From contig NC_133770.1 of assembly GCF_003597395.2 (NCBI RefSeq), forward strand, positions 27,986,066 through 28,050,065: a DNA stretch of 64,000 bases. The letters run 5' to 3'. The position numbers and the translations under genes are program-made. Every line of letters starts with the position of its first letter. The stretch's first letter is position 1. A model generated the notes under the pieces. The model did not search any database, had not been told where the DNA came from, and saw only the letters and a program-made list of their open reading frames with translations. Below, piece by piece: positions 1-12,300 of the stretch. The stretch is from Chelonoidis abingdonii (lineage: Eukaryota; Chordata; Testudines; Testudinidae).

Positions 1-3000
1 CTGGTTTTTCCCCTCTAGTAATAACCTTTTAAGCCTCTTTTCACAGTCTACAGAAGACCATCCTGTCACTTTCTGCCTTATCTATCCCATATTTTAAGAT
101 ACCTTGCTATCAGTTCCATCTTTCTTTACAAATTATAACTATGGTTCTTTCCTGTTTTGGGATTTCTGCCCTCTGGATAATGTGACTGCTTTTCATATGG
201 TACTCTCCCAACTGCTGTGAAGACTGAAGGTTTAAATGAGCAATGGCAGCTTTGTTACTGGAGTTTCTGTTCTTAGTTCATTGGTTTGTGAACACATATA
301 GAGCTAAATCCATCCCTAAGGAAACTCCATGGATTCACAATAATGAATCTGGCCCATTTTCTTCTATTATGTTGCTATTGCGTTAAAATATACACTGATA
401 TAATACACTAGGGGAAAATAAAATGCTTAATCATTTAGGAACTCAATTATCTTTATTGTTTTCTATGCAATATCACTTCTGAATTTAAAATTTTACCACG
501 AGGTTTAAAAATAGCTGAATCTCAAAGGGCTGTCGTAATCCAATAATATTTCAAGTCCCCTCCCAATAATGTTAAGATATCTTGTATTCTGTGAACTGTA
601 CAAAATAACAAAGAACTTCTATGAAGTTAATAGTCAGTGTATTTTTAAATAGACTGCCATAAAAATTATTTTTATTGTTTAAAAAAAGGAGATGCAATCA
701 GTTACATTTTCAAATGCCAGATGGTATTTATTTGATTTTCTCCAGTTAATTTTCATGGGAGTAACACAAACAAAAAAACTGTGCACTATTTTGAAGACCT
801 AGAGGTAAATGTTTTATGAAATTGTATGGGCATTGACTTACTTTTCAATACACTAAGGAAGAGATGCTGTTCATTCATCTTTTCAGTTTGTTAATTTGTA
901 TACAGGCTTTTGCAATGTAGATTATAGTTTAGAATCTTGTGGTCACAACTGTAATGCTGTGGATACTATCATAATACAAATAATAAATAATCTTACAGAA
1001 GCTTAGTAAGACCTAGTGTGCTTTAAAAAAAAATACTTTCCTTCCCCTTTAAGAAGTGGTTTCTTTTCACAGTTCATATTTTAAGCTTTAGTAGACATGC
1101 TCTGTTACACAATTCTAAACAGTGTGGGAGCCAGCACGACAAATCTAGCTCAGCATATGCATCAGGTGGTTCCACTAAAAGGCTATATTAAACCTCAGAA
1201 ATAGTTTGTACACCTGTTTAGAATCTCAACTGAAGTGCCCGTTTCAGACGTTTAACTTCCATATTTTTCTCCCATATGGAGCAATTACACAGAAGATTGG
1301 GAAGGATTTGACTATCTGGTGTGTCAAATTCAAATATGGATAGAATAATTGTTCCATTAATATACCTCAGTCCTGACTTTCAACATCCCCCCCTCTTTTT
1401 TTAAAACTCTTAAATAGCAGCTTCTAGTCATGTTAAATTGTGGGTTGGTATTGAGAGTTGGAGAAATGTCCAGTAATGACCCTGATCCTGATGTAGGCCG
1501 ACTCTCGAACATGTGCCCTCTTGACGTCATGGGCACAAGAATCTGCACACATATATCAGAGTGCAGGATCAGGTTCTAAATATTTCTCTTTAGGACCCAA
1601 GGTGCTGATTCTGATGGCCGAACAGCTATCTTCACCAAATCAGTAACTGACATCACTACCCATTCTTAGGAAAAGATAGGGGCACTCTCCGGATTTCCAC
1701 AGGGTAATATGAGGAAAATACAGGTTCATCCTCCAAAGACGTTTGTGCAGAAGATCACTCAAATATACCAACTTTTCTTTGACTCTAGCGTCTTTAGCAC
1801 TAAGAGTGATTCTATGAAAAATGCTAAAGTAAGAAACATCACCCACTACTCACGAACACTCTGGAAGTTTGGAAGGATATAAGGAAACTCAGACATGCAA
1901 GCAGAGTGAGATTTTTATTGAACACATCTGACATGGTGAGAAATGCTTCTTGTCTTCTGACCTTTCAGTCAGAACATTTATATTGAGCAAAAGGAGTCTC
2001 TTTTGCCTTAAAAGGTACCAAATGGAGTCTTTCACTTGTGCGCCGGCTTTGTCAGAAATGTATTTATTACCTTTTTAATACAATTTTGATTCCATTTTTT
2101 AAAATTATAGATTCAAAGCAGACCTATTTTTTTAAATATTCATATCTAAAACAATTACACAGCATTCTGAATCATTGACTGTATGCTCATTCTTCACAAA
2201 CTGTTCTCATCCAAAATCAGTAAGTCAATAGGCCTCTAGTCAGCAACAAAAAGGAGGATTTTGACTTTTATCTATAATGAAACATGGAAGAGTTTTACCT
2301 AATACATAGAAAATATTCTGTTTGGAGAGGTCTTTCCATGAATATTTGTATGCATGAGGATTGCTTCCCTTTGTCTAATTAATAATTAAATTGCAATTAA
2401 CTCCCCCTCAGCTGCTCAGTCCTAGACATCCTTTAAGAAAAAACTGCAAGTTGTTCTTTTCTCTGCTTAATTACTTAGCGAAGATTTGTGCTAAGGAGTA
2501 TTTTCCGTTATACAGTTATATGAAAATACCAGAAGCACATTTAAAGTTTAACTTGCCTAAATGTCAGCAAATAATGTCAATTCATTATCAATCCAACTCA
2601 ATATCTACTGATGTGTAAATTACTATGAGGTACCTAAGTCAGCTGAATTCTCTTGTGTTAGTCACTTAACTGGTTTATAAAACAAAAGCCTAAATAGGCT
2701 AATAGTCTGATCAATCCAGATTCCAATGAATCCACTGAAAGTTACTTGCTTTGCCCTGGTTAGCACCATTTGTGAGTCATTTTCCATTTGATATGGACAA
2801 AGGAACTGAGAAGGAAGGGCACAGTTATCCCTTTTTCAGAGCCAATGGCACACTGAGATGAGGCAAAGATGCACTAGTTGACTACCTACTGCCTTTTTTA
2901 AGGGGGTTGAGGAAGAAGATGAAGAGTAGTTCTATATGAAAAATAAGCATAAAGGCAGCCCTGTGGCTGCCCTGTTGGCCTTCAGGGATGTACTAGAGAG

Positions 3001-3373
3001 GGCTTGATTTGGATATTCCTTACATGTGCATAGGTCTGCAGTAACACCATCAAAGTTCATTACTGGAGTAAAACTGGTGTGAGATTAGAATCTTATTCTC
3101 TTCAGTTTACAGCAAGCTCCTGACTGTGTGGCAACATTACTACTGTACACACACTGTTCCAGACTCCCCTGTTCCTTGTCTCTCACCCCATCCCTGCCAG
3201 CAGCACCATCAGCACCCCTAGTTCTAGCACCCGTGATTACACCTGGTTAAAGAAACACTCTTCTGGCCAATGTAATATACCCAGGCAACAATGCCAGATT
3301 CATCACCTTATTATATCATTTAGTGTTGGGTGAACTCTGCTGTCTTATACACCTATTAATTGGTCCTCTTACC
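1..3373. other. AT-rich sequence without recognised gene or repeat
   Basis: No coding region, RNA gene or confidently recognised transposable element was seen on either strand. Open frames here are under 80 codons and show no family resemblance. A short imperfect palindrome of the dispersed type described elsewhere lies near 3033-3097. Confidence 0.5.
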
Positions 3374-3381
3374 TTCACATG

Positions 3382-3629
3382 AAGGGCCAGCTCCAGTGTT
3401 TTTGCTGCCCCAAACAGCGGGGGAAAAAAAGCCGCAATCGGCGGCACTTCAATGGCAGCTTTACTGCCGCTGCTTCATTATTCGTCGGCAATTTGGCGGG
3501 AGATCCTTCCCTTCCAGAGCGACTGAGGGATCCTCTACCAAATTGCTGCCAAAGAGCCAGACTTGCCGCCCCTTTCCGTTGGCCACCCTGAGCACCTGCT
3601 TGCTGCGCTGATGCCTGGAGCTGGCCCTG
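3382..3629. mobile_element. hAT-like non-autonomous element (248 bp)
   Basis: The element is bounded by inverted ends: AAGGGCCAGCTCCAG at the left and the reverse complement of CAGGGCCAGCTCCAG at the right, differing only at the first base. It is flanked by a perfect 8-bp duplication, ttcacatg (3374-3381 and 3630-3637), the size expected of hAT transposition. It carries no open transposase and is far more GC-rich than its surroundings. The element at 9330-9590 has the same architecture and recognisably similar left-end sequence, so the two are probably related families mobilised in trans. Overlapping open frames of 64-96 codons on both strands are by-products of its GC content. Confidence 0.85.
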
Positions 3630-3919
3630 TTCACATGCAGCTGACTGGCAGCCATGCTTTCTCAAACTGTAGAGTATTTTGCTTTATGAAAACATGAACC
3701 ACACTCCCAGAGGACTGGAAAAGGATAAAAATAGTACCTATCTATACGAAGGAGAAAAAGAACAACCCAGGGAATTATAGACGACTCAACTTAATTTCAG
3801 TACTTGGAAAGACAATGGCACAAAATATCAAACAATCGATTTGTAAGAACCTAGAAGAAAATAAGATGATAATAGTCAACGTGAACAGGTCAAGAACAAA
3901 TCATGTCAAACCAACCTAA

Positions 3920-6562
3920 CAGCAGAGACAAAATTTCTCAATACTTTATGTGACTGTTTCTTGGAGCAGCTGGTATAGGAACCCACAAGGGGAGAGGCAA
4001 CTCTAGATTTAATCCTGAGTGGAGCGCAGGAGCTGGTCCAAGAGGTAACTATAACAGATCTGCTTGGAAATAGTGACCATAATATAATAACAATTAACAT
4101 CCCTGTGGTGGGAAGAACATCTCAACAGCGCAACACTGTGGCATTTAATTTCAAATAGGGGAACTATGCAAAAATGAGGGGTTTAGTTAAACAGAAATTA
4201 AAAGGTACAGTGACTAAAGTGAAATCCCTGAAAGCTGCATGAACACTTCTTAAAGACACCATAATAGAGGCCCAACTTAAATGTATATCCCAAATTAAGA
4301 AACACAGTAAAAGAACTAAAAAAGAGCCACTGTGGCTTAACAACCACGTAAAAGAAGCAGCTAGAGATAAAAAGACATCTTTTAAAAAGTGCAAGTCAAA
4401 TCCTAGCGAGGTAAATAGAAAGGAGCATAAACACTGCTAAATAAAATGTAAAAATGTAATAATAAAAACAAAGAAGAGTTTGAAGAACGGCTAGCCAAAA
4501 AGTCAAAAGGTAATAACAAAATGTTTTTTAAATACATTAGAAGCAAGAAGCCTGCTAAATAACCAGTGGGGCCCCTGGATGATCAAGATACAAAAGTAGC
4601 ACTTAAAGACGATAAAGTCATCACGGAGAAACTAAATGGATTCTTTGCTTCAGTCTTCACGGCTGAGGATGTTAGGGAGATTCCCAAACCTGAGCCATCC
4701 TTTGTAGGTGACAAATCTAAGGAACTGTGACAGATTGAAGTGTCACTAGAGGAGGTTTTGGAATTAATTGATAAACTTAACATTAACAAGTCACCGGGAC
4801 CAGATAGCATTCACCTAAGAGTTCTGAAAGAACTCAAAGGTGAAGTTGTGGAACTATTAACTATGGTTTGTAACCTGTCCTTTAAATCGGCTTATGTACC
4901 CAATGACTGGAAGACAGCTAATGTAACACCGATATTTAAAAAGGGCTCTAGAGGTGATCCTAGCAATTACAGACCGGTAAGTCAGTACCAGGCAAATTAG
5001 TTGAAACAACAGTAAAGAATAAAATTGTCAGACACATAGAAAAACATAAATTATTGGAAAAAAGTCAACATGGTTTCTGTAAAGGGAAATCGTGTCTTAC
5101 TAATCTATTAGAGTTCTTTGAAGGGGTCAACAAATGTGGACAAGGGGGATCCAGTGGACATAGTGTACTTAGATTTCCCGAAAGCCTTTGACAAGGTCCC
5201 TCACCAAAGGCTCTTACGTAAATTAAGCTGTCATGGGATTGCAGAACTGCGTTAGGAAAGACAGGAAACAAAGGGTTAGGAATTAATGGAAAGTTCTGCA
5301 GAAATAGAGAGGGGTAAACTAGTGGTGTTCCCCAAGGGCCTCAGTCCTAGGACAAATCATATTAAATTTATTCATCAAAGATCTGGAGAAAGGGGTAAAC
5401 AGTGGGTCAGGCAAATGGGCTATCTGCAGATGATACTAAATACCTGCTAAAGATATTAAGACCAAAAAGACTGTGAAAGAATTCAAAAACGGACTCTCAC
5501 AAACCAGTAAGTGATTGGGCAACAAAATGGCAACATCGAAATCTTAATGTCAATCGCGATACAATTTGTACAAGTAATGCACATTGGAAAAAATTAAACC
5601 TAATGTACCCCAACTCGTACATACATAGCCCCTGACTGGGGGTAAATTGAGCTGTAAACTGATCAGGAAAAAGATCCTTGGAGTCATTGTCGGATAGTTT
5701 CTCTGACAGACATCCATGCAGTGTGCCGAAGGCAGTGGCAAGAAAAGTATAAACAGGGATGTTAGGCAATCATTGATGACAAAAGGGAATAGTCCGAGCA
5801 ATAAAGACGGAAATATATAATTTGGCCGGGGTACTTAACATACAATACTAACTGGTCACTGCTCCTACACCATCTTGAAATTACTGTGTTAGTCAATGTG
5901 GTCTCCCACTCATAACAAGAATATATGGCACCACTAAGCCAAAAGGTCAGAAAGATGGGCAAGTTGATGAAATCGAATCTAGACGGTTTGGCTGGGCCCC
6001 GATGTGGACCCATAGTCAGGAGAGATTAAAGGAGGCTAGGACTTTCTCAGCTTGGCCACAAAGCAGGAGCCAAAGGGGAGTATGATTAGAGATATAAAAA
6101 ATCATGAGTGATGTGGGAGCAAAGGTGGATTAAGCAAAGTTTGATCGTTACTTTTTCCATAATACAAGAACTAAGGGTGCAACCCAATGAAATTAGGGCA
6201 GCAGGTTTTAAAAAAATAAAAGGAAGTTCTTCTCACACAGCACACAGTCAACTGTGGAAACTCCTTGCCTGAGGAGGTTTGTGAAGGCTAGGCTCTATAA
6301 CAGGGTTTAAAAGAGAACTGGATAAATTCATGGAGGTTAAGTCCATTAATGGCTATTAGCCAGGATAGGTAAGGAATGGTGTCCCTAGATTCTGTTTGTC
6401 AGAGGGTGGAGATGGATGGCAGGAGAAAGATCACTTGATCATTACCTGCTAGGTTCATTCCCCCTGGGGCACCTGGCATTGGTCACTGTCGGTAGACAGG
6501 ATACTGGGCTAGATAGACCTTTGATCTGACCCAATATGGCCATTCTTATGTTCTTATGTTCT
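3920..6562 (+). mobile_element. CR1 LINE (TATGTTCT-tailed subfamily), inserted in an older CR1
   Basis: This is a 5'-truncated CR1 running from the end of the endonuclease region through reverse transcriptase to the 3' tail (TTCTTATGTTCTTATG at about 6542-6560). Recognisable pieces include a region near 4000 resembling QEPTRGEATLDL, the RT palm motif KSPGPDSI near 4790, KKGSRGDPSNYRPVS near 4940, and LDF.KAFD near 5170. In-frame stops (for example the TGA at 4728) and frameshifts make it a pseudogene. The stretch 5240-6190 carries unusually dense single-base insertions compared with the parts either side. Its position inside another CR1 shows that it is the younger of the two. Confidence 0.8.
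4740..5250 (+). pseudogene. CR1 reverse-transcriptase relic
   Basis: An 86-codon frame at 4740-5000 encodes the N-terminal part of a CR1-type reverse transcriptase, including VLELIDKLNINKSPGPD and later KTANVTPIFKKGS. A second frame at 5150-5250 carries the palm motif A region (VYLDFPKAFDKVPHQ). The two are joined only through frameshifts, and the normal F of the YLDFSKAFD-type motif is followed by P. Such proteins copy LINE RNA into DNA at the nicked target. This copy cannot make one. Confidence 0.75.
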
Positions 6563-6848
6563 TTGACAGGGTAACAAGCCTTGTGGAGAGGGTGAAGCAG
6601 TAGATGTGATAGATCTTGATTTTAGTAAGGCTTTTGATTCTGTCTTATGTGACCTTCTCATAAAGAAACTAGAGAAATATAGCCTAGACGAACCTACTAA
6701 AAGGTGGGCACACCTCTGGTTGGAAAAGTGTACTCGAAGAGTAGTTCACAGTCACGCTGGAAGGGCATATCAAGTGAGGTCCCACAGGGATCTCTCTTGT
6801 GTCTAGTTCTATTCAATGCTAATTGTGTACAGAGTACACTTACAAAGT

Positions 6849-6941
6849 ATATGCATCCAACAAAGTGGGTATTCACCCATGAAAGCTCATGCTCCAAAAC
6901 GTCTGTTAGTCTATAAGGTGCCACAAGACTCTTTGCTGCTC
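6849..6941 (+). mobile_element. Penelope-like 3'-end fragment inside CR1
   Basis: This roughly 93-bp fragment contains GTTAGTCTATAAGGTGCCAC and ACAAGACTCTTTGCTGCT. The same motif series closes the longer Penelope-like element at 14690-15340 and the fragment at 55681-55830. It interrupts the CR1 reverse-transcriptase region: CR1 sequence ends at cttacaaagt and resumes at cataaagttt. The similar aaagt strings suggest a target duplication of about 7 bp. It is a dead 5'-truncated copy. Confidence 0.65.
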
Positions 6942-7722
6942 ATAAAGTTTGTGGATGATACCAAGCTGAGAGGGGTTACAAGCACTTTGGAGAACATGAT
7001 TGTAATTCAAAATGATGTGAAATAAATAGGATGACATTCAGTAATGACAAATGCAAAGTACTACGCTTAGGCAGGAAAAATCCACTGCATAAATACAACA
7101 TGGGAAATGACTGCCTAGGAAAGAATACTGCAGAAAATCAGTACTGAAGGTTATAGTGGATCACAAACTAAACATGTGTCAGCTGTAACACTGTTGCAAA
7201 AAAGGCAAACATCATTCTGGAATGCATCAGCAGTGGTGTTGTAAGCAAGACATAAGACGTAATTCCACTCTATTCAACATTGATAATGCTTCAGCTAGAG
7301 TATTGTGTCCTGTTATGGGCACCACACTTCAGGAAAAATGTGGGAAATTGGAGAAAGTGCAGAGGAGAGCGACAAAAATTATTCAAGGTCCAGAAAACAT
7401 GACCTACGAGGACAGATTGAAAAAAAAATGTTTTTTATTCTGGAGAAGAAAAGACTGAGGGCAGACATGGTAACAATCTTCAAGTATGTAAAAGACTCAT
7501 GTACAGAGGAGGGTGCTAAATTGTTCTCCTTACCTACTTGAGGAGAAGTAGTAATGGTCTTAAATTGCAACAAGGTGGATTTATGTTATACATTAAGAAA
7601 AACTTCCTAACTATAAGGGTAGTTCAGCACTGGAATAAATTGCCTAGGGAGGTTGTGGAATCTCCATCATTGGATATTTTTAAGAGCAAGTTAGACAAAC
7701 ACTTGTCAGGGATGGTCTATAT

Positions 7723-8721
7723 CAGTGGTCACCAGCTGGTCGATCATTATTGACTGATCGATCCCAGAAGATCTCCCAGTCACAATGTCCAGTGGTAGTG
7801 CAGTGTGACTGCCCCTAAGGCAGACTCCCTGCCTATCTTGGTCCCATGCCACTTCCAGAAGTGGCCAGTGCAGCCCCGTGGCTCCAGGGCTTGGGGTGGG
7901 TGGGTGTCTCTCTCTGTGCACTGCTCCTGCCGGCAAGGACCACCCCCACAGCTCCCATTGGCTGGGAGAGTTGCAGGGGTGGTGCTTGCAGAGAGGGGCA
8001 GAGTGTGGAGTCATGTGCCCCCCACGCCTTCCAGGGGCCGCAGGGGCGCGTTGATGCCTTCCGAGAGTGGTGTGGGGCTGGGGTAGGCAGGGAGCCTGTC
8101 TTAGTCTTACTGTGCCCGCTGCTGACTGGGAGCTGCTGGAGGTAAGTGCTGCCCTGTAGGAGGCTGCACCCCAACCCTGAGCCCCCTCTCAGAGCAAGCA
8201 CCCTATACCCCTGTCTAAACCCTGAATCCCCTCTTACATCCCAAGCCCCAGCCCTGACCCTCCTCCCAGAGACAGCACCCTGTACTCCCCTCGAAACCCA
8301 ACACTCTGCCCCAGCCTGGATACCCCTCCCAGAGACATCACCCCAACCCTGACCCTCTCCCAGCACCCTGCACCCCTTCTGCATCCAACATTCTGTCCAA
8401 CCCAGAGCCCCCTCCTGCACTCAAACTCCCATCTAGAGCTTGAATCCCTCATCCCCTCCTGCACACCAACCCCTTGCCCCAAGCTGATCCCAGAAACACA
8501 CTGCAAATCCCTCAGCCCCAGCCCAGAGCCCGCACCCCATGCCCCAGCCCGGTGAAAGTGAGTGAGGGTGTGGGAGAGTGAGCAACAGAGAGAGAGCGGG
8601 ATGGAGTGAGTGAAGCAGGATTTTGGGAAGAGGCAGGGCCTCGGGGAAGGGGCTGGGTAGATCCTTGGTTGTGCTTAGATTAAAAAAGTGATCTTGGACG
8701 TAAAAAGTTTGGAGACCACTG
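7723..8721. mobile_element. hAT-like non-autonomous element (999 bp) with perfect 8-bp target duplication
   Basis: The left end is CAGTGGTCACCAGCT and the right end is the reverse complement of CAGTGGTCTCCAAACT. The flanking duplication gtctatat is perfect (7715-7722 and 8722-8729), and the surrounding CR1 is contiguous once the element is removed. The interior is GC-rich, with a CCCAGCCC/CACCCCAACCCTGAGCC-like low-complexity series (about 8160-8540). That composition creates a spurious 195-codon open frame at 7833-8420. No transposase is encoded, so it would have depended on an autonomous hAT. Confidence 0.88.
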
Positions 8722-9094
8722 GTCTATATAATACTTAGACCTGCTTCAATGCAGGGGATTGGAGTAGATGACCTATCAAGGTCCCTTCCAGTCCTACATT
8801 TCTATGATTCTATCTGTATCTTTGTGGTTCACGCTCATCTCCACTTGCAGTATTCAAAATATGTGCTGCTATCTTAGCCATTGTAGTTCAGGAAGTTATT
8901 AATAGGGTTCCGTATGACCTCAGGGGTGACCATCTGCCCTTCTCTCCAGGGCATACTAGAACCCATGTTGCACCCCCTTATCCACCCTTGAGCCAAGTGG
9001 GCTTGTGGAATAAAATATTCTGGGACAGAGCCAGCCCCCAGGGCCAGATAAACTCTCAAGATGGCAGGAGCATATGTAACCCCCACATTTCCTG

Positions 9095-9200
9095 GGTATG
9101 GTGTTCTGTCCCCTCTAGTGACACTGAGACCACTTAGAGATTAATGAGTTTGCTACAGCCTTAGCTAACAGCCACCTGGCTTTTAGCTCATGCAGTAAGC
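9095..9200 (+). repeat. Unclassified interspersed repeat fragment
   Basis: The stretch from CTGTCCCCTCTAGTG through TGCTACAGCC and TAGCTAACAGCC resembles 17066-17140, which has the same order of blocks (CTGTCCCTGTCTAGTGGTG, CTGCTACAACC, GGGCTAACACAGC). The partial match shows a dispersed family. I cannot name it, and no termini or target duplication were found. The rest of 8814-9320 holds nothing recognised. Confidence 0.4.
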
Positions 9201-9329
9201 TTCAAAGGTCCCAGGTTCAGTTCTGCCCACTGAGGACTGGGCTCTAGTCCCCAGCCCACCCAAGATCATAGGTCTAACATGGCGTTTGCCAGCCAGCCCT
9301 CTGCTGGCTCTGTTTTTATGTTATACTCG

Positions 9330-9590
9330 CAGGGGTGGCTCTAGGTATTTTACCGCTCCAAACACGGCAGGCAGGCTGCCTTTGGCGGCCTGCCTGCCAG
9401 AGGTCCCCGGTCCCGCAGACTCAGCGGCAGCCTGTGGGAGGTCCGCCGAAGCCGCAGGACCAGCGGACCCTCCGCAAGTGTGCCACCGAAGGCAACCGAC
9501 CTGCCGCCCTAGCGGCGACTGGCTGAGCGCCCCCCGTGGCTTGCCACCTCAGGCACGCACGTGGTGTGCTGGTGCCTGGAGCCGCTCCTA
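9330..9590. mobile_element. hAT-like non-autonomous element (261 bp)
   Basis: The left terminus is CAGGGGTGGCTCTAGG and the right terminus is CCTGGAGCCGCTCCTA, which are imperfect inverted repeats. The flanks are tatactcg (9322-9329) and tatacttg (9591-9598), an 8-bp duplication with one mismatch. The interior is GC-rich with many CCGCC and GGCGG runs and has no transposase. A 132-codon frame spanning the right-hand part is not a gene. It is related in design and left-end sequence to the element at 3382-3629. Confidence 0.85.
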
Positions 9591-9603
9591 TATACTTGTT
9601 CCC

Positions 9604-9735
9604 TTACACTTTGTCTGTCTATTTAGATTGAAAGCTCTTTCAGGGCAGGGACTGTCAACCACTCTCTGTTTGTACAATGCTTAGCACAATGAAACCCTGA
9701 TCTTGGTGCAATAATGACAATAACAATAATAATAT
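9604..9735 (+). repeat. Old L2/MIR-type 3' tail
   Basis: The sequence has the order TTTAGATTGAAAGCTC, CAGGGCAGGGACTGTC, CTTAGCACAATG and a terminal AATAATAAT-type run. It is the same series seen at 12185-12300, 14556-14690, 29255-29395 (reverse) and 31015-31145. It resembles the shared 3' tail of L2/MIR-type retroposons of amniotes. The family name is my inference. Confidence 0.5.
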
Positions 9736-11084
9736 TTGTAATTATAATTATAGTTATTTCTGTACATCTCCATTAAAAATAGTCACCACTTTGGAAAAGT
9801 TTATAAGTATGTTGCCCTGAATTGTAGGAGAAAGGAGTGGAAACAGTGTCCCTATTATTATAAACAGCTAAACATCCTGAAAAGAGGGTCACTAGCAGTG
9901 CCTTCTTCACAAGGCGAGAACTTGCAGAGCAAGGGAATATTTTTCTGAATTTTGATGAGCTGCTAAATCTGATTCTGTTTAACTATGGTAAGAGATTCAT
10001 ATTCAAGATAAACCAAACAAAAGATATATTTAAATACAGACAAGTTATAACAGTCCAATGTACAACAGAGGAATGTGCCACAGTTGCCATCTGTTGTCTA
10101 AAAAAACCCAAATTCACTTCTCAACCATTTCCCTAACAGGGAGAAATAGCTTTCACATGGCATTCTTAAGACTACTTACTCTTCTCCCCTTAAAAGTAAA
10201 GTCCAACTACTTAATACGTAGAAATTCAGTCAATAATAATGCCAGATAGCAGGTACATTTTCATATATTCTGACCAATCTCAATTTTTTCAAATTATCCA
10301 CTTGTCAAAAAGTGTCTTCCAGAACAAAATCAGTGACATTTATATTATCTACCCATTTCACCAAAAACTAAGCAGATTAAAAAATGAAAAACTCTAAACG
10401 GTGAGGGATTGGGTTGTCAGATGTGCTCAGCATTAGCGTAACTCTGTTCCCATTGGAGTAAATGGTAACTTCCATTGAGCCTAGTAAAACAACACTGAGT
10501 CTCTTTGAGAATCCCATCCCGGAACTGGTTGAAAAGCAAGATGCGATGTGATATGCAATACAGACTTTCATAGAGATCATATTTTTATCAAAGAATTTTT
10601 GTGAGTCTGAACTTTGTAAGGCCATCAGTTCCTCATATTTATGATGGGTTATTGTTCAGCCCAAACATATGCTCAGATACACGCATTATAGACTTCTGTC
10701 CTACATCTCTGAAACACAGTGGATACAATGGGAAAAATATTCACATATTTTCATTATAACCACATGTACTGTACTGTTCTTACTATTTTGATGATCAATA
10801 ATTACACTGTAAAGAAATAATATTGATAATACATTATTAAGATGATGTAATTGTTTTCAATATCCCTGCTGTAAAATAAGACCCACTTTCTCCTTCTCCT
10901 AGAGGAAGAAGGAATGAGACGACTGAATGATCATCTGGGTTTGAGGATCTTCTTTATTTATTTAGCCAATATCACAGAAAGAGAATCAGCTTATCATTAC
11001 ATTGTACAACCACAATGCCACCTCCTTTATGTGGGTAATGCCATCATCAAAGCTGACAATCCTAAATAATCCTCTAGTGCATAT
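9736..11084. other. No gene or confident repeat
   Basis: This is AT-rich sequence with open frames under 85 codons only. A weak palindromic module (CCCATTGGAGTAAATGG ... TTCCATTGAGC) lies at 10448-10482. Nothing else recognised. Confidence 0.45.
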
Positions 11085-11245
11085 CTCTCTTTGCCAGAAA
11101 CTGGGGATGGGCGACAGGGGATGGGTCACTTGATCCTTACTTGTTCTGTTCATTTCTTCTGGGGCACCTGGCATTGGCCACTGTCAAAAGACAGGATACT
11201 AGGCTAGATGGAACTTTGGTCTGACACAATATGGCTGTTCTTATG
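11085..11245 (+). mobile_element. CR1 3'-end fragment
   Basis: The fragment contains GGGGCACCTGGCATTGGCCA, AGACAGGATACTAGGCTAG and ATATGGCTGTTCTTATG in order. This is the same 3' untranslated series that ends the CR1 copies at 3920-6562 and 51740-52192. It is severely 5'-truncated and non-coding. Confidence 0.75.
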
Positions 11246-12087
11246 TCACATTTTTTTAACACTGCAGGTGTATTATCCATTCTCTCACCTGCCCCATTCA
11301 TATTATATAAAGCAACAACCCCCATAATAGGAGCAGGAACCATGCAACAGGACCCCAGACCCATGAGGGAGGCTAAAGACTGAAAACATATATGTATCAT
11401 GCGGTGAAATAAGTTACTGTTTTTAATCATATCTGTGTTTCATGGGACATACCATCTTATGTTATAGATGTTAACGTGCAAGCAGTGCCTAACTGAAGTA
11501 GATCTCAATATAAGATCAAGATCACATGACTTGTTGGCAGACTGAAAATATCTTCATAGGCTGACATGGATAAAGAGAGTTAACAGGTATAGAAGAACTA
11601 CGAAGAGCCATTGATTCTTAAGTCAAACATCAACCCCAGCAGTCATTTACATTTTGAAGCCTTTCTCAACAGCTAAAGGCCAGAACAGTACTCTAAAAAA
11701 ACAACAACATGATTGCTCAAATTATCTTAGTCACTTAAGCAACCAAACATGTTAATGTGAGAAGAGCAAGGGGAATCTTCATGGGATTTGATATTTTCTT
11801 GTGTGAGGAGAGGGAATCAGGGAATTTTTGCATTGTGCATCAGTTGAAGGTTCTCTGCATCATTTCTGGTTTGGTATCATTGGAAAAGAAACAGCAGCTT
11901 GTAAATGGTTCTCTGTAAACTTTACTTGCTTATTCAGTGTAAGAAAAAAAACAAGAAAACAAACTACAATTTGTCAGTGCTTGCTCCTCTTCCTGGCCAG
12001 TTGTTGGCTGAATGTATTTTATATCTGTATCTGCGATGGACTTTTTGTAGCTGTTATGTGGAGGAAAGCATGCGGTTATACACAGAG
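11246..12087. other. No gene or confident repeat
   Basis: Open frames of 94 and 66 codons at 11828-12112 overlap on one strand without protein-family features. They run into the MIR-like repeat that follows. Nothing else recognised. Confidence 0.4.
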
Positions 12088-12300
12088 ATGGGTCTTGTGG
12101 TCTAGCAAATAAAGCAATAGACTAGGAGTCTGCGGACCCTATCTCTGATAGTCACTTCATCTTTAGTTCCCTTCTGACCCAGTGTCTTTATTGTCTATTT
12201 AAGTTGTAAGTTCTTCATGACAGGTCTTCTATTTCACTACGTTTTTACAATGCCTGGCAGAATGTGGGAGCCTATAGGATCCTAAATAATTAATTTTTTG
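12088..12300 (+). mobile_element. MIR-type SINE
   Basis: It opens with GGTCTTGTGGTCTAGC and continues with AAAGCAATAGACTAGGAGTC, like the tRNA-derived head of MIR-type SINEs. It closes with a tail related to 9604-9735 (TTTAAGTTGTAAG, TTTTTACAATGCCTGGCAGA). The middle is shortened and diverged. The assignment rests on similarity to the better copies at 13383 and 49280. Confidence 0.55.

Larger units (their letters stand above)
3700..8813 (+). mobile_element. CR1 LINE, sense strand, interrupted by three later insertions
   Basis: The parts are 3700-3919 (reverse-transcriptase region) and 6563-8813 (reverse transcriptase to 3' end). The left part stops within the stretch that the right part resumes, so they read as one CR1 split by the CR1 at 3920-6562. 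The right part encodes a broken RT with the motif DFSKAFD near 6618, then downstream RT and thumb-like sequence (VQRRATKII near 7360). Stops and frameshifts prevent translation. It ends in CTATGATTCTAT at about 8813, the usual tail of one CR1 group. Further insertions are a Penelope-like fragment (6849-6941) and a hAT-like element (7723-8721). The 5' end is missing, as usual for LINE copies. Confidence 0.8.

Noticed and set aside
7833..8420. 195-codon antisense frame, the second longest in the window
   Set aside because: It lies wholly within the hAT-like element 7723-8721, is GC-rich low-complexity sequence, and overlaps open frames on the other strand.
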